64,000 nt of DNA, taken from Runella sp. (GTDB taxonomy: Bacteria; Bacteroidota; Bacteroidia; Cytophagales; Spirosomataceae). Positions 23,893 to 32,096 of the stretch are shown here, in pieces; position 1 is the stretch's first letter, and each line of letters starts with the position of its first letter. The notes under the pieces were generated by a model that made no database searches, had not been told where the DNA came from, and worked only from the letters and a program-made list of their open reading frames with translations. The DNA lies in the NCBI RefSeq assembly GCF_027484545.1, contig NZ_JAIXST010000151.1:1-64000 (forward strand), written 5' to 3'. Position numbers and translations under genes: made by a program.

Positions 23893-24270
23893 CTACACAA
23901 AACTCGGCCCGCCGGCCTTCCGCAAAGCCACCGATAAGCGTTGCATAAATTCTTTAGCGTGGTCAAATGAATTACCTCCTGAGAATTTAACCTTATGGAT
24001 GGGATACTGTAAATCATCCATTTCGATAAGGACTGTACCCGTCCGAAGCCATCGTTCCCCCTTAGGTTGATGCGTTTCCGAGCGAATACCTGTCACTTGA
24101 CTGACTGGGTAAGTACGCCCATTGATAGTAATTTGCCCTGCTGAAAAGTTTACACTAACACCGTTTTGAGCGAATGTATTTTCGTCTAACGTGACGGTAG
24201 GTTTGGGCTGATGGTTTTTGAAAAGAATGATGATGAAAACAAGGACGACGATAAAGATTAAGGCTTCCAT
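23893..24270 (-). CDS. Small membrane-anchored protein, unknown
   Basis: 125 residues. One N-terminal hydrophobic helix (MEALIFIVVLVFIIILF, no cleavage site evident) is followed by a soluble beta-rich domain (SVNFSAGQITINGRTYPVSQVTGIRSE, TVLIEMDDLQYPIHKVKFSGG) and a short C-terminal helix. The layout resembles pleckstrin-like or DUF6232-type domains that sit under the membrane, but I cannot assign it. It starts 74 bases after a lipoprotein gene and ends 22 bases before the barrel gene. Confidence 0.6.
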   Translation of the reverse strand: MEALIFIVVLVFIIILFKNHQPKPTVTLDENTFAQNGVSVNFSAGQITINGRTYPVSQVTGIRSETHQPKGERWLRTGTVLIEMDDLQYPIHKVKFSGGNSFDHAKEFMQRLSVALRKAGGPSFV

Positions 24271-24344
24271 TGGAGTAGTGGTTGGGTCTAAATTGAAATG
24301 GGATTTAACTGACGGTCAAATTGTTATATAGACAAGATGAGAGT

Positions 24345-24839
24345 TCATTGCTTATCATATTTAATTCTGAATTTACCATTTGTGACCGAAACCTTTGTAC
24401 GCTTGGTTGTATTACAATTATCAAAATATGCAGTATTCCCTAAAGCTTCAAAGGAGAATTCACCCTCAATGATATTTTCACTATCATTAAATTTTGTAAC
24501 AGTTAATATACCTGGGTTGGTATCTCTTGTCCAGTATCTGTCTAACAGGCAATTGCCTAAATACAAGGCTTCTCCATTACCAAGAATAGTAGGTGAGGTT
24601 GTAGTAAAATCGAATAAGTCAAACGTAATTCCGTCAAGGTTAAAATCTTTACCGGCAGTTGCTTCAATCTTCAATTCACGAAATCGTGAATAATAATTTG
24701 CTTTTATTGTAGCTGCTTTAAAATCTACTCCATTTGCTTTCCATGTCATAAAAAACTCTTTATCGACTGATTCATTTTTAGAACAGCCGCTTACAATACA
24801 AAAGGCAATTAACGTGATAAACACTAAAATTTTATTCAT
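24345..24839 (-). CDS. Lipoprotein, DUF6252-like
   Basis: 164 residues with lipobox IVSGC (Cys19). FMTWKANGVDFKAATIKA at the start of the mature part, and the beta-rich FSFEALG ... KVSVTNGKFRIKYDK at the end, are typical of a Bacteroidota lipoprotein family in which 'WxANGxxFxA' opens a small beta-sandwich (DUF6252 or similar). Function is unknown; outer-membrane attachment is inferred from the lipobox. Confidence 0.65.
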   Translation of the reverse strand: MNKILVFITLIAFCIVSGCSKNESVDKEFFMTWKANGVDFKAATIKANYYSRFRELKIEATAGKDFNLDGITFDLFDFTTTSPTILGNGEALYLGNCLLDRYWTRDTNPGILTVTKFNDSENIIEGEFSFEALGNTAYFDNCNTTKRTKVSVTNGKFRIKYDKQ

Positions 24840-24919
24840 AGCTACAAGAGTTTAAAAGTGAAAAATGGTTTTAGCAACAAATTGAAAACTGATCTCATTT
24901 TTAGGTAAATAACTCGTTA

Positions 24920-25651
24920 TCATTTCACCGCAAAGAAATACGCCGCCCGAATCCCCACGGTAATGTGTCGCCCATAGTAATCAGAAGAATTGGCCGGTAT
25001 GGGTACCCAATTAGAGAGTGAAGGCTGCAAGTTGATAGAAAGCTCCAAGATTTGCTCTCCGACCGACCATTGTTTGGCAATGTTCAGATTGGCACTCACG
25101 TCAAACGGTTTGACGGTATCCACCAAAGGGTCATTGCCGATATTGAGCTTTTCTGAATTAGTGTCTGATTCTCCACCTCCCGTAATCAAAACAAATGATT
25201 TAGCACTCACAGCCACTCCGATACTTGGGCCTATACGTACTTTTACTCCGCTTTTCCCCAGCCCTACCCCCACCAAAAGAGGTATTTCCAAATACGTAAT
25301 GTTCGTTTTGGCAGATAGCTTACCTGTCACAGATGTACCCCATACACTGCTGAACTTAGTCACCATTTTGGCGCCGCGAAGATTCATCAACAGGCCGGTT
25401 TGAAAACTTAGCCAATCATTTGGCGAATACTCCAGTAGCGCACCCGTTTGGGCACGTATCACAGGCATGAAGACAGTCGTTCCTCTAATTCCTGCGGCCT
25501 GATACAATGCATTGGAGTAATCGTTCTGAGTAGCTTTTGATAGCCCCGGATAGCTGCCGTTGAGGCCGACAATCGGCGCAATTTTGACTTCCTGCGCCAA
25601 GGAGACGAGGCTGAAGATTGTTACTAACGAGAGAAGTAAGAGGTTTTTCAT
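24920..25651 (-). CDS. PorT-like outer-membrane beta-barrel protein
   Basis: 243 residues. Signal peptide MKNLLLLSLVTIFSLVSLAQ. The barrel has EVKIAPIVGLNGSYPGL, FQTGLLMNLRGAKM, NITYLEIPLLVGVG, VRIGPSIGVAVSAK and a terminal HITVGIRAAYFFAVK. The Y-L-E-I-P-x-L strand is characteristic of PorT/outer_membrane_beta-barrel-2 proteins. The gene is the first of the leftward envelope run and faces the two-component genes across a 406-base gap. Confidence 0.8.
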   Translation of the reverse strand: MKNLLLLSLVTIFSLVSLAQEVKIAPIVGLNGSYPGLSKATQNDYSNALYQAAGIRGTTVFMPVIRAQTGALLEYSPNDWLSFQTGLLMNLRGAKMVTKFSSVWGTSVTGKLSAKTNITYLEIPLLVGVGLGKSGVKVRIGPSIGVAVSAKSFVLITGGGESDTNSEKLNIGNDPLVDTVKPFDVSANLNIAKQWSVGEQILELSINLQPSLSNWVPIPANSSDYYGRHITVGIRAAYFFAVK

Positions 25652-26057
25652 GATTTTTATTGTTTTATATGCTTCAACAAGTCAAAACTAACCGCCTCTC
25701 CTTCCTCCCACAACCACCCTTGAGTATTCGCTGGGTTTGGGTAAGTAAGTGCCCCATTTGCCGTTGTAAGCGTTTTTTAAAGCCACGGACACACTGTTAA
25801 AGAGGACGATGACTCTAAAGTAAAAAACATCATATTGTGACGGCGGAAGAACTTCCCAACAGCGCTATATTATTTCCGAAAAGGGGGGATTTATTTCCGA
25901 ATCGAATGAGTCCGGAAAAACTTTTGTAAAATCAAGGTTGAGTGGCGTTGTAACGGTAAAAATTTTTCAAATAAGAGTGGCTTACTATTGCTTCGGATTG
26001 CTTAAATTTACTCAAACCTTGTCAGAGGTTCTGTTTCTTCCCTTAACACAAAGCCTT
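25652..26057. other. Divergent intergenic region between the envelope run and the two-component genes
   Basis: About 400 bases with no convincing coding frame. It should hold promoters for both directions. TAAATTTA (26006-26013, plus strand) is a near-match to the -7 consensus about 45 bases before the kinase start. Two related TTTCCG-containing segments (25874-25917) form a loose inverted repeat with TCCGGAAA and could be an operator. Nothing stronger was found. Confidence 0.35.
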
Positions 26058-27806
26058 ATGACTCGATTCTTCTTTCTCTTGGTGGTTGTCTGCCTTCGGG
26101 CATTTGCTGTAAATGCCCAAACCGCTAATAAGCCTATAAACCCCAAAAGCCCCTACGGACGACTGCTTGAAACCCAAAAGGAGTACGAAGCCGCCATGAA
26201 AAAGGGGGACTCATTAGAAGTAGCCGAGATGTGCTATATTATGGGGAAGCGGTATATTGGTCTTAAAGATTATACAAAAGCCCAGCAGTGGTTTTTAAGA
26301 GCATTGCGTATCAGAGAGCCGCTGGGTCTGTCGGAAGACATCGGGAAAATATATATACAAATGACCGGATTCCCCGTCCATTCGCCGCTTTCGGCTACCG
26401 CCTTACACTATCAATATGTAGCCTATCTCAATTTCCGGGCGGGCAAATCGCTACGCAGTCAAATGGAAGCCAACAAACTGTTAAGTCATTTTCATGTAGA
26501 TACTTGGAAACTTGGCCGGCCACTTCCTTATTCTACCTCTATAGGTTCATTAGACAGTGCCGTTTATTATGCGGAGCGGTATCTCCACTTCGCAAAAATT
26601 GAAGCTGATTCCTTTAACGTTGGGGCTTCTTACGGTCTTTTAGGCTACCTATGGAAGTTGAAAAACAACCCACATAAAAGCAATGAATATCGGCAAAAAG
26701 AACTGGAAATATTCACCAAAGCAAAACTGGTGAATAATATTATGGGTCTTTACATGGGTATAGGGGAAGATTGGTTGAAACAAAATAAACCTTCATTAGC
26801 CAAGCCGTGGCTGGATAAGGCATCTGCTTTGTCCGGAAGCGTTTCAGATCATACCTTGGATGAACTGTTGACGAAGGTATATGGTCTTTATTATGAACAA
26901 ACTGGACAATGGGACAAGGCGTTTCGGTATCAAAAGAAAAATCTGGAACTGAAAACCCGGGAGTTTGATATACAATTGAGCCAAGTCGTTCAAAATTTAA
27001 TTTTGCTGGATGAGTACGAAAAAAAGAAAGCACAGTTTGCCGCGCAGCAAAAAGAAATGGCGTTGCAAAAAAAACTCAGCATCGTCATCGCTTTCATGTT
27101 TTTAGGTGCTGCCTTATCGGGGTTCTTGTTTTATTTGTTGTTTGCCAAATACAGAAAGATAAGCCGGCACAATGCGCTGCTGGTGCGGGAGCAAAGCCAC
27201 CGCACAAAAAACAACCTGCAATCCGTTTTTGACTTGTTGAACCTGCAACTCTACCAACTCACCGACCCCATAGCGGTGAAAGCCTTGGAAGAAAGCCTGA
27301 TGCGCGTAGAGGCCATGTTATTGGTGCACCAAAGGCTGTATCAGGGCAGTAAGTTGATGGAGGTCAATCTTCAAAAATACCTCCCTGACCTGATAAAGAG
27401 TGTGTTGAGAAGCTATCATTTGGAGGCCACCGACCTCGTTTGTAAAATAGACCCGATTTGGCTTCATACCGACAAAGCCATTCCGTTGGGCTTGATTGTC
27501 AACGAACTGACGACCAATGCCTGCAAGTATGCCTTGACGGACAATCCCCGTCCGGTACTCAAAGCAAGCTGTTTTTTGAAGGGTGGGAAGGTCATGCTTC
27601 ATTTTTCAGACAACGGCCTTGGGTTTGTCCCCCATCCGCTTCAAGACTCCTTCGGTCTGAACCTGATCGGTATGCTGACCGACAAACTGAATGCTGACGG
27701 AAAATTCAGCAAAAACAAGGGTTGTTGCTTTGCATTATCTTTTGAGCATAAAATAACACCAGTGGTGGATAAAGGAGAACAAACGTTAGAAAATCAACTT
27801 ACTTAG
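26058..27806 (+). CDS. TPR-sensor histidine kinase (HisKA_2 type)
   Basis: 582 residues. ATG 26058 opens the signal-like helix RFFFLLVVVCLRAFAVNA; earlier in-frame starts lack support. The periplasmic part to residue 330 is TPR-like helical repeats (YIGLKDYTKAQQWFLRALRI, YYEQTGQWDKAFRYQKKNLE). A transmembrane helix lies at about 340-362. The kinase core has EQSHRTKNNLQ with His381 as the phospho-acceptor, then a HATPase with IPLGLIVNELTTNACKYA and SDNGLGF. This type usually pairs with a LytTR or ANTAR-type regulator; the response regulator gene begins 4 bases later. The signal is unknown. Confidence 0.88.
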   Translation: MTRFFFLLVVVCLRAFAVNAQTANKPINPKSPYGRLLETQKEYEAAMKKGDSLEVAEMCYIMGKRYIGLKDYTKAQQWFLRALRIREPLGLSEDIGKIYIQMTGFPVHSPLSATALHYQYVAYLNFRAGKSLRSQMEANKLLSHFHVDTWKLGRPLPYSTSIGSLDSAVYYAERYLHFAKIEADSFNVGASYGLLGYLWKLKNNPHKSNEYRQKELEIFTKAKLVNNIMGLYMGIGEDWLKQNKPSLAKPWLDKASALSGSVSDHTLDELLTKVYGLYYEQTGQWDKAFRYQKKNLELKTREFDIQLSQVVQNLILLDEYEKKKAQFAAQQKEMALQKKLSIVIAFMFLGAALSGFLFYLLFAKYRKISRHNALLVREQSHRTKNNLQSVFDLLNLQLYQLTDPIAVKALEESLMRVEAMLLVHQRLYQGSKLMEVNLQKYLPDLIKSVLRSYHLEATDLVCKIDPIWLHTDKAIPLGLIVNELTTNACKYALTDNPRPVLKASCFLKGGKVMLHFSDNGLGFVPHPLQDSFGLNLIGMLTDKLNADGKFSKNKGCCFALSFEHKITPVVDKGEQTLENQLT

Positions 27807-27810
27807 CGTG

Positions 27811-28572
27811 ATGGAACCCGGAAAAAATGTGCTGGTGGTGGAAGACGACCGCCTGCTTGCAGAAAACATCAAACAAACCCTTAAAAAAGAAGGGTTTTCC
27901 GTTTCGGGCGTAGCGAGAAATTTGAAAGAGGCGGTCGACATTATGAAACGAAACGTGATTGACATTGCGTTGATTGACATTCAACTCGACGGCCCCGAGG
28001 ATGGGGTAGCTACGGCTACTGAGTTGCTTCGGATTAAATGGATACCTATCATTTATATTACCGCCCATACTCCCCTCGAAATGGACGAGCGAATGAAGAA
28101 AACGCTGCCGGCGGCGTTTTTGGAAAAACCGTTGCGAGTAAGGGAATTAGCGGTACAGATTGAACTGGCCCTTCATAATTTCGGGGTGGGGAATCTGCCT
28201 TCCGCCTATCAACTTCCATCAGAACAACTGTTTCTGCCGGCAGACAAAGGCCATATCGGCGTGAAAATCAGGGAGATTCTGTATCTCAAAGCAGATCGGG
28301 TGTATTCCCAATTGTTTTTATCCGAAAAAGAGTTTTCCAGAATTTATCCCGGAAGGACGTATGGGCACGTGCTCATTTTATCCAATATGGGGAGTGTTTT
28401 TCGTCGGTTGCCCGCTGATTTTTATCTCTTGTCGCGTTCGCTGGTCATTAATCTAAATCATTTAGCCCGCGTTGATTCCAATCGGCTTTTTATGCAACAG
28501 CACGAAATCCCCATCCCCGAAGGAAGACGCAAGGATTTAATAGACCGCCTCGCAGTGGTAAAAAGCCAATAA
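27811..28572 (+). CDS. LytTR-family response regulator (first pair)
   Basis: 253 residues. The receiver domain has acidic EDD at 11-13, phospho-acceptor Asp56 in ALIDIQLDG, Thr/Ala in YITAH and Lys in FLEKPL. The C-terminal LytTR DNA-binding domain (150-253) is present (IREILYLKADRVYSQLFL, PADFYLLSRSLVINLNHLARVDSN). The usual F-x-R-x-H-R/Q-S motif of LytTR reads FYLLSRSLVIN here, a slightly divergent form. A GTG lies one codon upstream; ATG 27811 is preferred. It starts 4 bases after the kinase stop, so it is its cognate partner. Confidence 0.88.
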   Translation: MEPGKNVLVVEDDRLLAENIKQTLKKEGFSVSGVARNLKEAVDIMKRNVIDIALIDIQLDGPEDGVATATELLRIKWIPIIYITAHTPLEMDERMKKTLPAAFLEKPLRVRELAVQIELALHNFGVGNLPSAYQLPSEQLFLPADKGHIGVKIREILYLKADRVYSQLFLSEKEFSRIYPGRTYGHVLILSNMGSVFRRLPADFYLLSRSLVINLNHLARVDSNRLFMQQHEIPIPEGRRKDLIDRLAVVKSQ

Positions 28573-28583
28573 ACCCCTTTTAT

Positions 28584-30455
28584 ATGCCTATTTTTATACT
28601 GTTTGCAGTGACATTCTGCCTGATTTCGACCATATCAGTGGCACAATCCCCCTCGGAAATGGTAGATTCTCTTAAAAAAGAAGTACAAAAGCACCCTGCG
28701 CAAGATTCGCTGCAGGTCAATCGATTATTGACAATAGCCGATGGTTTAGCATACACTGAGCTTGATGAGGCCATGCAATACGCCAACCAAGCGGCGGAAT
28801 TAGCCGAGAAGTTGCAATTGTATGGGGGACAGGCAGGCGCACAACGACAGAAAGCTGTCATTTATATGAACAAAGGGGATTACCTCAATGCCATTGATGC
28901 CTGTCATCGAGCGCTTCAATTATCTGATAAATTGTTTGAAAGAATCAAAGACGACAAAGGCCAAAGCCTGTTTAATGCTACAATCTACAATGCCTTAGGG
29001 GCAATCTATTTAGATATTGAGCAACTTGATAAGGCGATTGATAACTTTTCAAAATTGGTAACCATCGCCCATAGATTGAACGAGCCCCGAGAAGAAGCCG
29101 TAGGTTTAGGTAATATCGGAGAAGCCTATACACGCAAAGGAGCGTACAGGAAAGCCATTGCGTATTTCGATAAGGCGGTGACAATTGCTCAAAAAAGCAA
29201 CGACTATTTAGTGTTGGCTTTTGTACTCGGCAACAAGGGGGTAGCCTTAAATTTCTTGGAGAAATACACGTCGGCTCTACCCGTATTTGAGGAAAGTATT
29301 AAAAACGCTGACCAAGTAAATGATGTCCGATTCAAAACCATATCAATAGCAGGGTTAGCACAGTGTTATTTTCATTTTAATCAATACGACCTGTCGGAGA
29401 AATACGCAAAAAGTGCCTATGAATTGGCCAAGCCAATGGGCTTGATACAACAGCAAAGAGACGCTGCCAAGGTGTTGAGCATGATTTACGAGAAGCAAAA
29501 TAAAAGTATGCCTGCTCTATCTTATTTTAAAGAATCGGTCACCTTGAATGATAGCCTCATCAGCAAGGCGAAACAACTTGAACTGACGCGCCGGGATATG
29601 AAGTTTGAGCAGGAACAACGGGAAATAATACTTAATGCCGAAATCAAACAAAAACAAACCGAACGCAACGCTGTGTTGGGTATCGGAGCCATTTTGTTGG
29701 TAGCCGTAGCAGTAAGTGCCTTTTTTTATAAAAGTAAGCGCGATGCGGATTTAGCGACTTTGATTGCTTTTCAAAAGCAACAAGAAGCTGAATATCAAGC
29801 ACGTTTTGCCGAATATCAGGCTTTGGTACTGGAAATTGAAAACAAAGTATTACGGGCGCAGATGAACCCCCATTTTATTTTTAATGCGTTAAATTCCATA
29901 AGCAGTTATATCACCAAGAATGACTCGGAAAATGCGAACGAATATTTGGCAAAGTTTGCGGAACTGATGCGCCTTGTTTTAGAAAATTCGGACGAGAAGT
30001 TAGTGTTACTGAACGAAGATTTAAAAGCATTGAGGCTTTACATGCAGTTGGAGACACTCCGCCTTCCGGGGAAATTCAGCTTCGAGATAACGGTTGACAA
30101 AAACATTGATTCTGACGAATTGTTGTTTCCGCCACTTATCCTTCAACCTTTGGTTGAAAATAGTATTTGGCACGGAATCGCCAATAAAGAAGGGACAGGG
30201 AAGATAAAAATAGTAATCAGTAAAGAAGGAGAGAAAATGTACTGTGCGGTAGAAGATAACGGGATAGGCCGTAAGAAAGCGGCCTCTTTGCGTTCTCCCG
30301 TACAATTGGGGAGAAAATCAATGGGAATTGAACTGACAAAAAAACGAATTGCCATTTACGACAACACGCAGAACCCTGAAAATACTATATCCTACACAGA
30401 TTTAGAAGAAGGTACCAGAGCAGAGATTAAACTCCCGCTAACACTCCAATTTTAA
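28584..30455 (+). CDS. TPR-sensor histidine kinase (LytS/His_kinase type)
   Basis: 623 residues. A signal-like N-terminus (FILFAVTFCLISTISVAQ) is followed by about seven TPR units (for example AIYLDIEQLDKAIDNFSKLV, KGAYRKAIAYFDKAVTIAQ). A transmembrane helix lies at about 362-382 and a coiled coil follows (QEAEYQARFAEYQALVLEIE). The His_kinase block LRAQMNPHFIFNALNS carries His430, and the ATPase has PPLILQPLVENSIWHG and EDNGIG. This is the LytS-like architecture paired with LytTR regulators; its regulator follows 4 bases on. It follows the first pair by 11 bases, so all four genes may form one transcript. Confidence 0.9.
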   Translation: MPIFILFAVTFCLISTISVAQSPSEMVDSLKKEVQKHPAQDSLQVNRLLTIADGLAYTELDEAMQYANQAAELAEKLQLYGGQAGAQRQKAVIYMNKGDYLNAIDACHRALQLSDKLFERIKDDKGQSLFNATIYNALGAIYLDIEQLDKAIDNFSKLVTIAHRLNEPREEAVGLGNIGEAYTRKGAYRKAIAYFDKAVTIAQKSNDYLVLAFVLGNKGVALNFLEKYTSALPVFEESIKNADQVNDVRFKTISIAGLAQCYFHFNQYDLSEKYAKSAYELAKPMGLIQQQRDAAKVLSMIYEKQNKSMPALSYFKESVTLNDSLISKAKQLELTRRDMKFEQEQREIILNAEIKQKQTERNAVLGIGAILLVAVAVSAFFYKSKRDADLATLIAFQKQQEAEYQARFAEYQALVLEIENKVLRAQMNPHFIFNALNSISSYITKNDSENANEYLAKFAELMRLVLENSDEKLVLLNEDLKALRLYMQLETLRLPGKFSFEITVDKNIDSDELLFPPLILQPLVENSIWHGIANKEGTGKIKIVISKEGEKMYCAVEDNGIGRKKAASLRSPVQLGRKSMGIELTKKRIAIYDNTQNPENTISYTDLEEGTRAEIKLPLTLQF

Positions 30456-30459
30456 ACTT

Positions 30460-31212
30460 ATGATAAGGGCAATTATTGTAGACGATGAACGACATTGTAT
30501 AGAGCAACTCAGCTATCTACTGGCCAGACATTGCGCTGAAAGCGTCAATTTAATGGGTGCCTTTGAGTCCGTAGAAGAAGGCGCACAGGCTATCCGTCAA
30601 CTTAAACCTGAGTTGATATTTCTGGATGTGCAAATCAAAGGCAAAACAGGATTTGATTTGCTAGAAGAATTTTCTGAAATCAACTTTGAAGTGATTTTCA
30701 TTACAGCTTATGAAAAGTATGCCCTTCTGGCATTTAAGTTCAGTGCGGTTGATTATTTATTAAAGCCTGTTCAGGGAGAGTATTTAGAGAAAGCAGTTGA
30801 AAAACTACAACATAAGTTTTTACTCAGGGATACTGCAAAAGCCAATGTTGAAGCTCTTCTTTTTAATATGCAAAGTAAGTCTTTCAAGTCTAGGCGTTTG
30901 GCAATTCCAAATATAAAGGGATTTGAAATGATTGAGATTGACGACATAATTTACTGCGAAGCAGACAACCGTTATACTGATATTTTTTTTAAAAGTAAAC
31001 CAAAAATTACCTCTACAAGACTTTTGAAAGAGTATGAAGAGCAGCTATCCTATTACGATTTTTTCAGGGTTCACCAGTCGTATTTAGTCAGTTTCAAATA
31101 CGTAGCAAGCTATAATAGTAAAGCTGGTATTGTTAAAATGACAAATGACAAAGAAATTGATGTTTCTTTGAGAAAGCGAAAGGAATTTAACGACTGGATA
31201 GAGGCACATTGA
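30460..31212 (+). CDS. LytTR-family response regulator (second pair)
   Basis: 250 residues. The receiver has VDDE (7-10), phospho-acceptor Asp56 in LIFLDVQIKG, FITAYEKYA and DYLLKPV. The LytTR domain has IIYCEADNRYTDIFF and the canonical FFRVHQSYLVSFKYV. It is a transcription factor for targets that cannot be read from this window; the divergent envelope genes are the obvious candidates by position. It ends 146 bases before the LolD-like gene. Confidence 0.92.
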   Translation: MIRAIIVDDERHCIEQLSYLLARHCAESVNLMGAFESVEEGAQAIRQLKPELIFLDVQIKGKTGFDLLEEFSEINFEVIFITAYEKYALLAFKFSAVDYLLKPVQGEYLEKAVEKLQHKFLLRDTAKANVEALLFNMQSKSFKSRRLAIPNIKGFEMIEIDDIIYCEADNRYTDIFFKSKPKITSTRLLKEYEEQLSYYDFFRVHQSYLVSFKYVASYNSKAGIVKMTNDKEIDVSLRKRKEFNDWIEAH

Positions 31213-31358
31213 TAAAGTGCCAAAAACAATGGAATTACTGCACCGGAGGACGGCGCACGACTCGTAAACTTTAAAATTTACCTTACCGACATTTCGCTCC
31301 CTTTGTCTAAGTCCCTGACTTTTCCAATCTTTGTCTTTTCAACTTCAACTCAGTAAGA

Positions 31359-32015
31359 ATGCTCAAAGCCCGCCAAATTGTCCGTAACTACGGAAGTTTA
31401 CCCGTTTTAAAAGGAATTGATTTAGAAATAGCCAAGGGCGAATTAGTGACTATCGTTGGTGCTTCGGGAGCAGGGAAAAGTACATTGCTGCATATTTTAG
31501 GCACACTCGACCGCCCCGATGCCGGGCAGGTATTTATCGGTGATACGGATGTGTTTGCCCTCAAAGAGAAAGACTTAGCGACTTTTCGTAACCAAAAAAT
31601 CGGGTTTGTTTTTCAGTTCCATAATCTTTTGCCCGAATTTACGGCACTCGAAAATGTGTGTATGCCGGGCTTTATTGGAGTCAGAATTCAGGAGTCAGAA
31701 GTAAGGAGAAAAGGAGGGGAGCTTTTGAAAATGTTGGGATTGAAAGACCGCCTCAATCACTTGCCGTCGCAACTTTCGGGGGGAGAGCAACAACGGGTGG
31801 CAGTTGCAAGAGCTTTAATTAATGACCCTGCCATCATTTTTGCCGATGAGCCCAGCGGAAACTTAGATTCTCGCAATGCCGAAGATCTTCACCAACTTTT
31901 TTTTCGCCTGCGAAATGAACTCCATCAAACTTTCGTGATTGTAACGCACAACGAACACTTAGCCGCCTTGGCCGACCGAAAACTGGAAATGGTGGATGGG
32001 GGGATTAGTTTATAA
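31359..32015 (+). CDS. lolD: LolD-like ABC transporter ATPase
   Basis: 218 residues. Walker A is GASGAGKST (34-42), the Q-loop is [18 protein letters not shown], the signature is [15 protein letters not shown], Walker B is [13 protein letters not shown] and the switch is VIVTHN. F-x-F-Q-x-H-x-L-L-P-E-F and EPSGNLDS are typical of LolD, the ATPase that drives lipoprotein release from the inner membrane, and of MacB relatives. No permease gene is adjacent. Residues 106-118 ([13 protein letters not shown]) are encoded by a short direct repeat (31677-31700) and differ from the usual sequence at this place, so an in-frame insertion is likely. Confidence 0.82.
   Translation: MLKARQIVRNYGSLPVLKGIDLEIAKGELVTIVGASGAGKSTLLHILGTLDRPDAGQVFIGDTDVFALKEKDLATFRNQKIGFVFQFHNLLPEFTALENVCMPGFIGVRIQESEVRRKGGELLKMLGLKDRLNHLPSQLSGGEQQRVAVARALINDPAIIFADEPSGNLDSRNAEDLHQLFFRLRNELHQTFVIVTHNEHLAALADRKLEMVDGGISL
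31677..31700 (+). repeat. 10-bp direct repeat inside lolD
   Basis: GGAGTCAGAA occurs at 31677-31686 and 31691-31700, separated by TTCA, and is followed by a purine-rich AAGTAAGGAG. It encodes residues 106-114 in a loop after the Q-loop. The pattern looks like slippage or a small inserted intergenic-type repeat kept in frame. Confidence 0.5.
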
Positions 32016-32037
32016 GTTTGCAGTTTATACGTTTAGG

Positions 32038-32078
32038 GTTTACAGTTTACGGTTTAGAGATAACGGTAAACTGTAAAC
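32038..32078. terminator. Bidirectional terminator between lolD and the XRE gene
   Basis: GTTTACAGTTTAC (32038-32050) and GTAAACTGTAAAC (32066-32078) are perfect 13-bp arms, extended inward by GTT/AAC after one mismatch. They lie between two convergent genes. The sequence just before (32031-32048) is repeated at 50551-50568, so the hairpin is built from a dispersed repeat. Confidence 0.65.
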
Positions 32079-32096
32079 TTAAAAACAGTAAACTAA

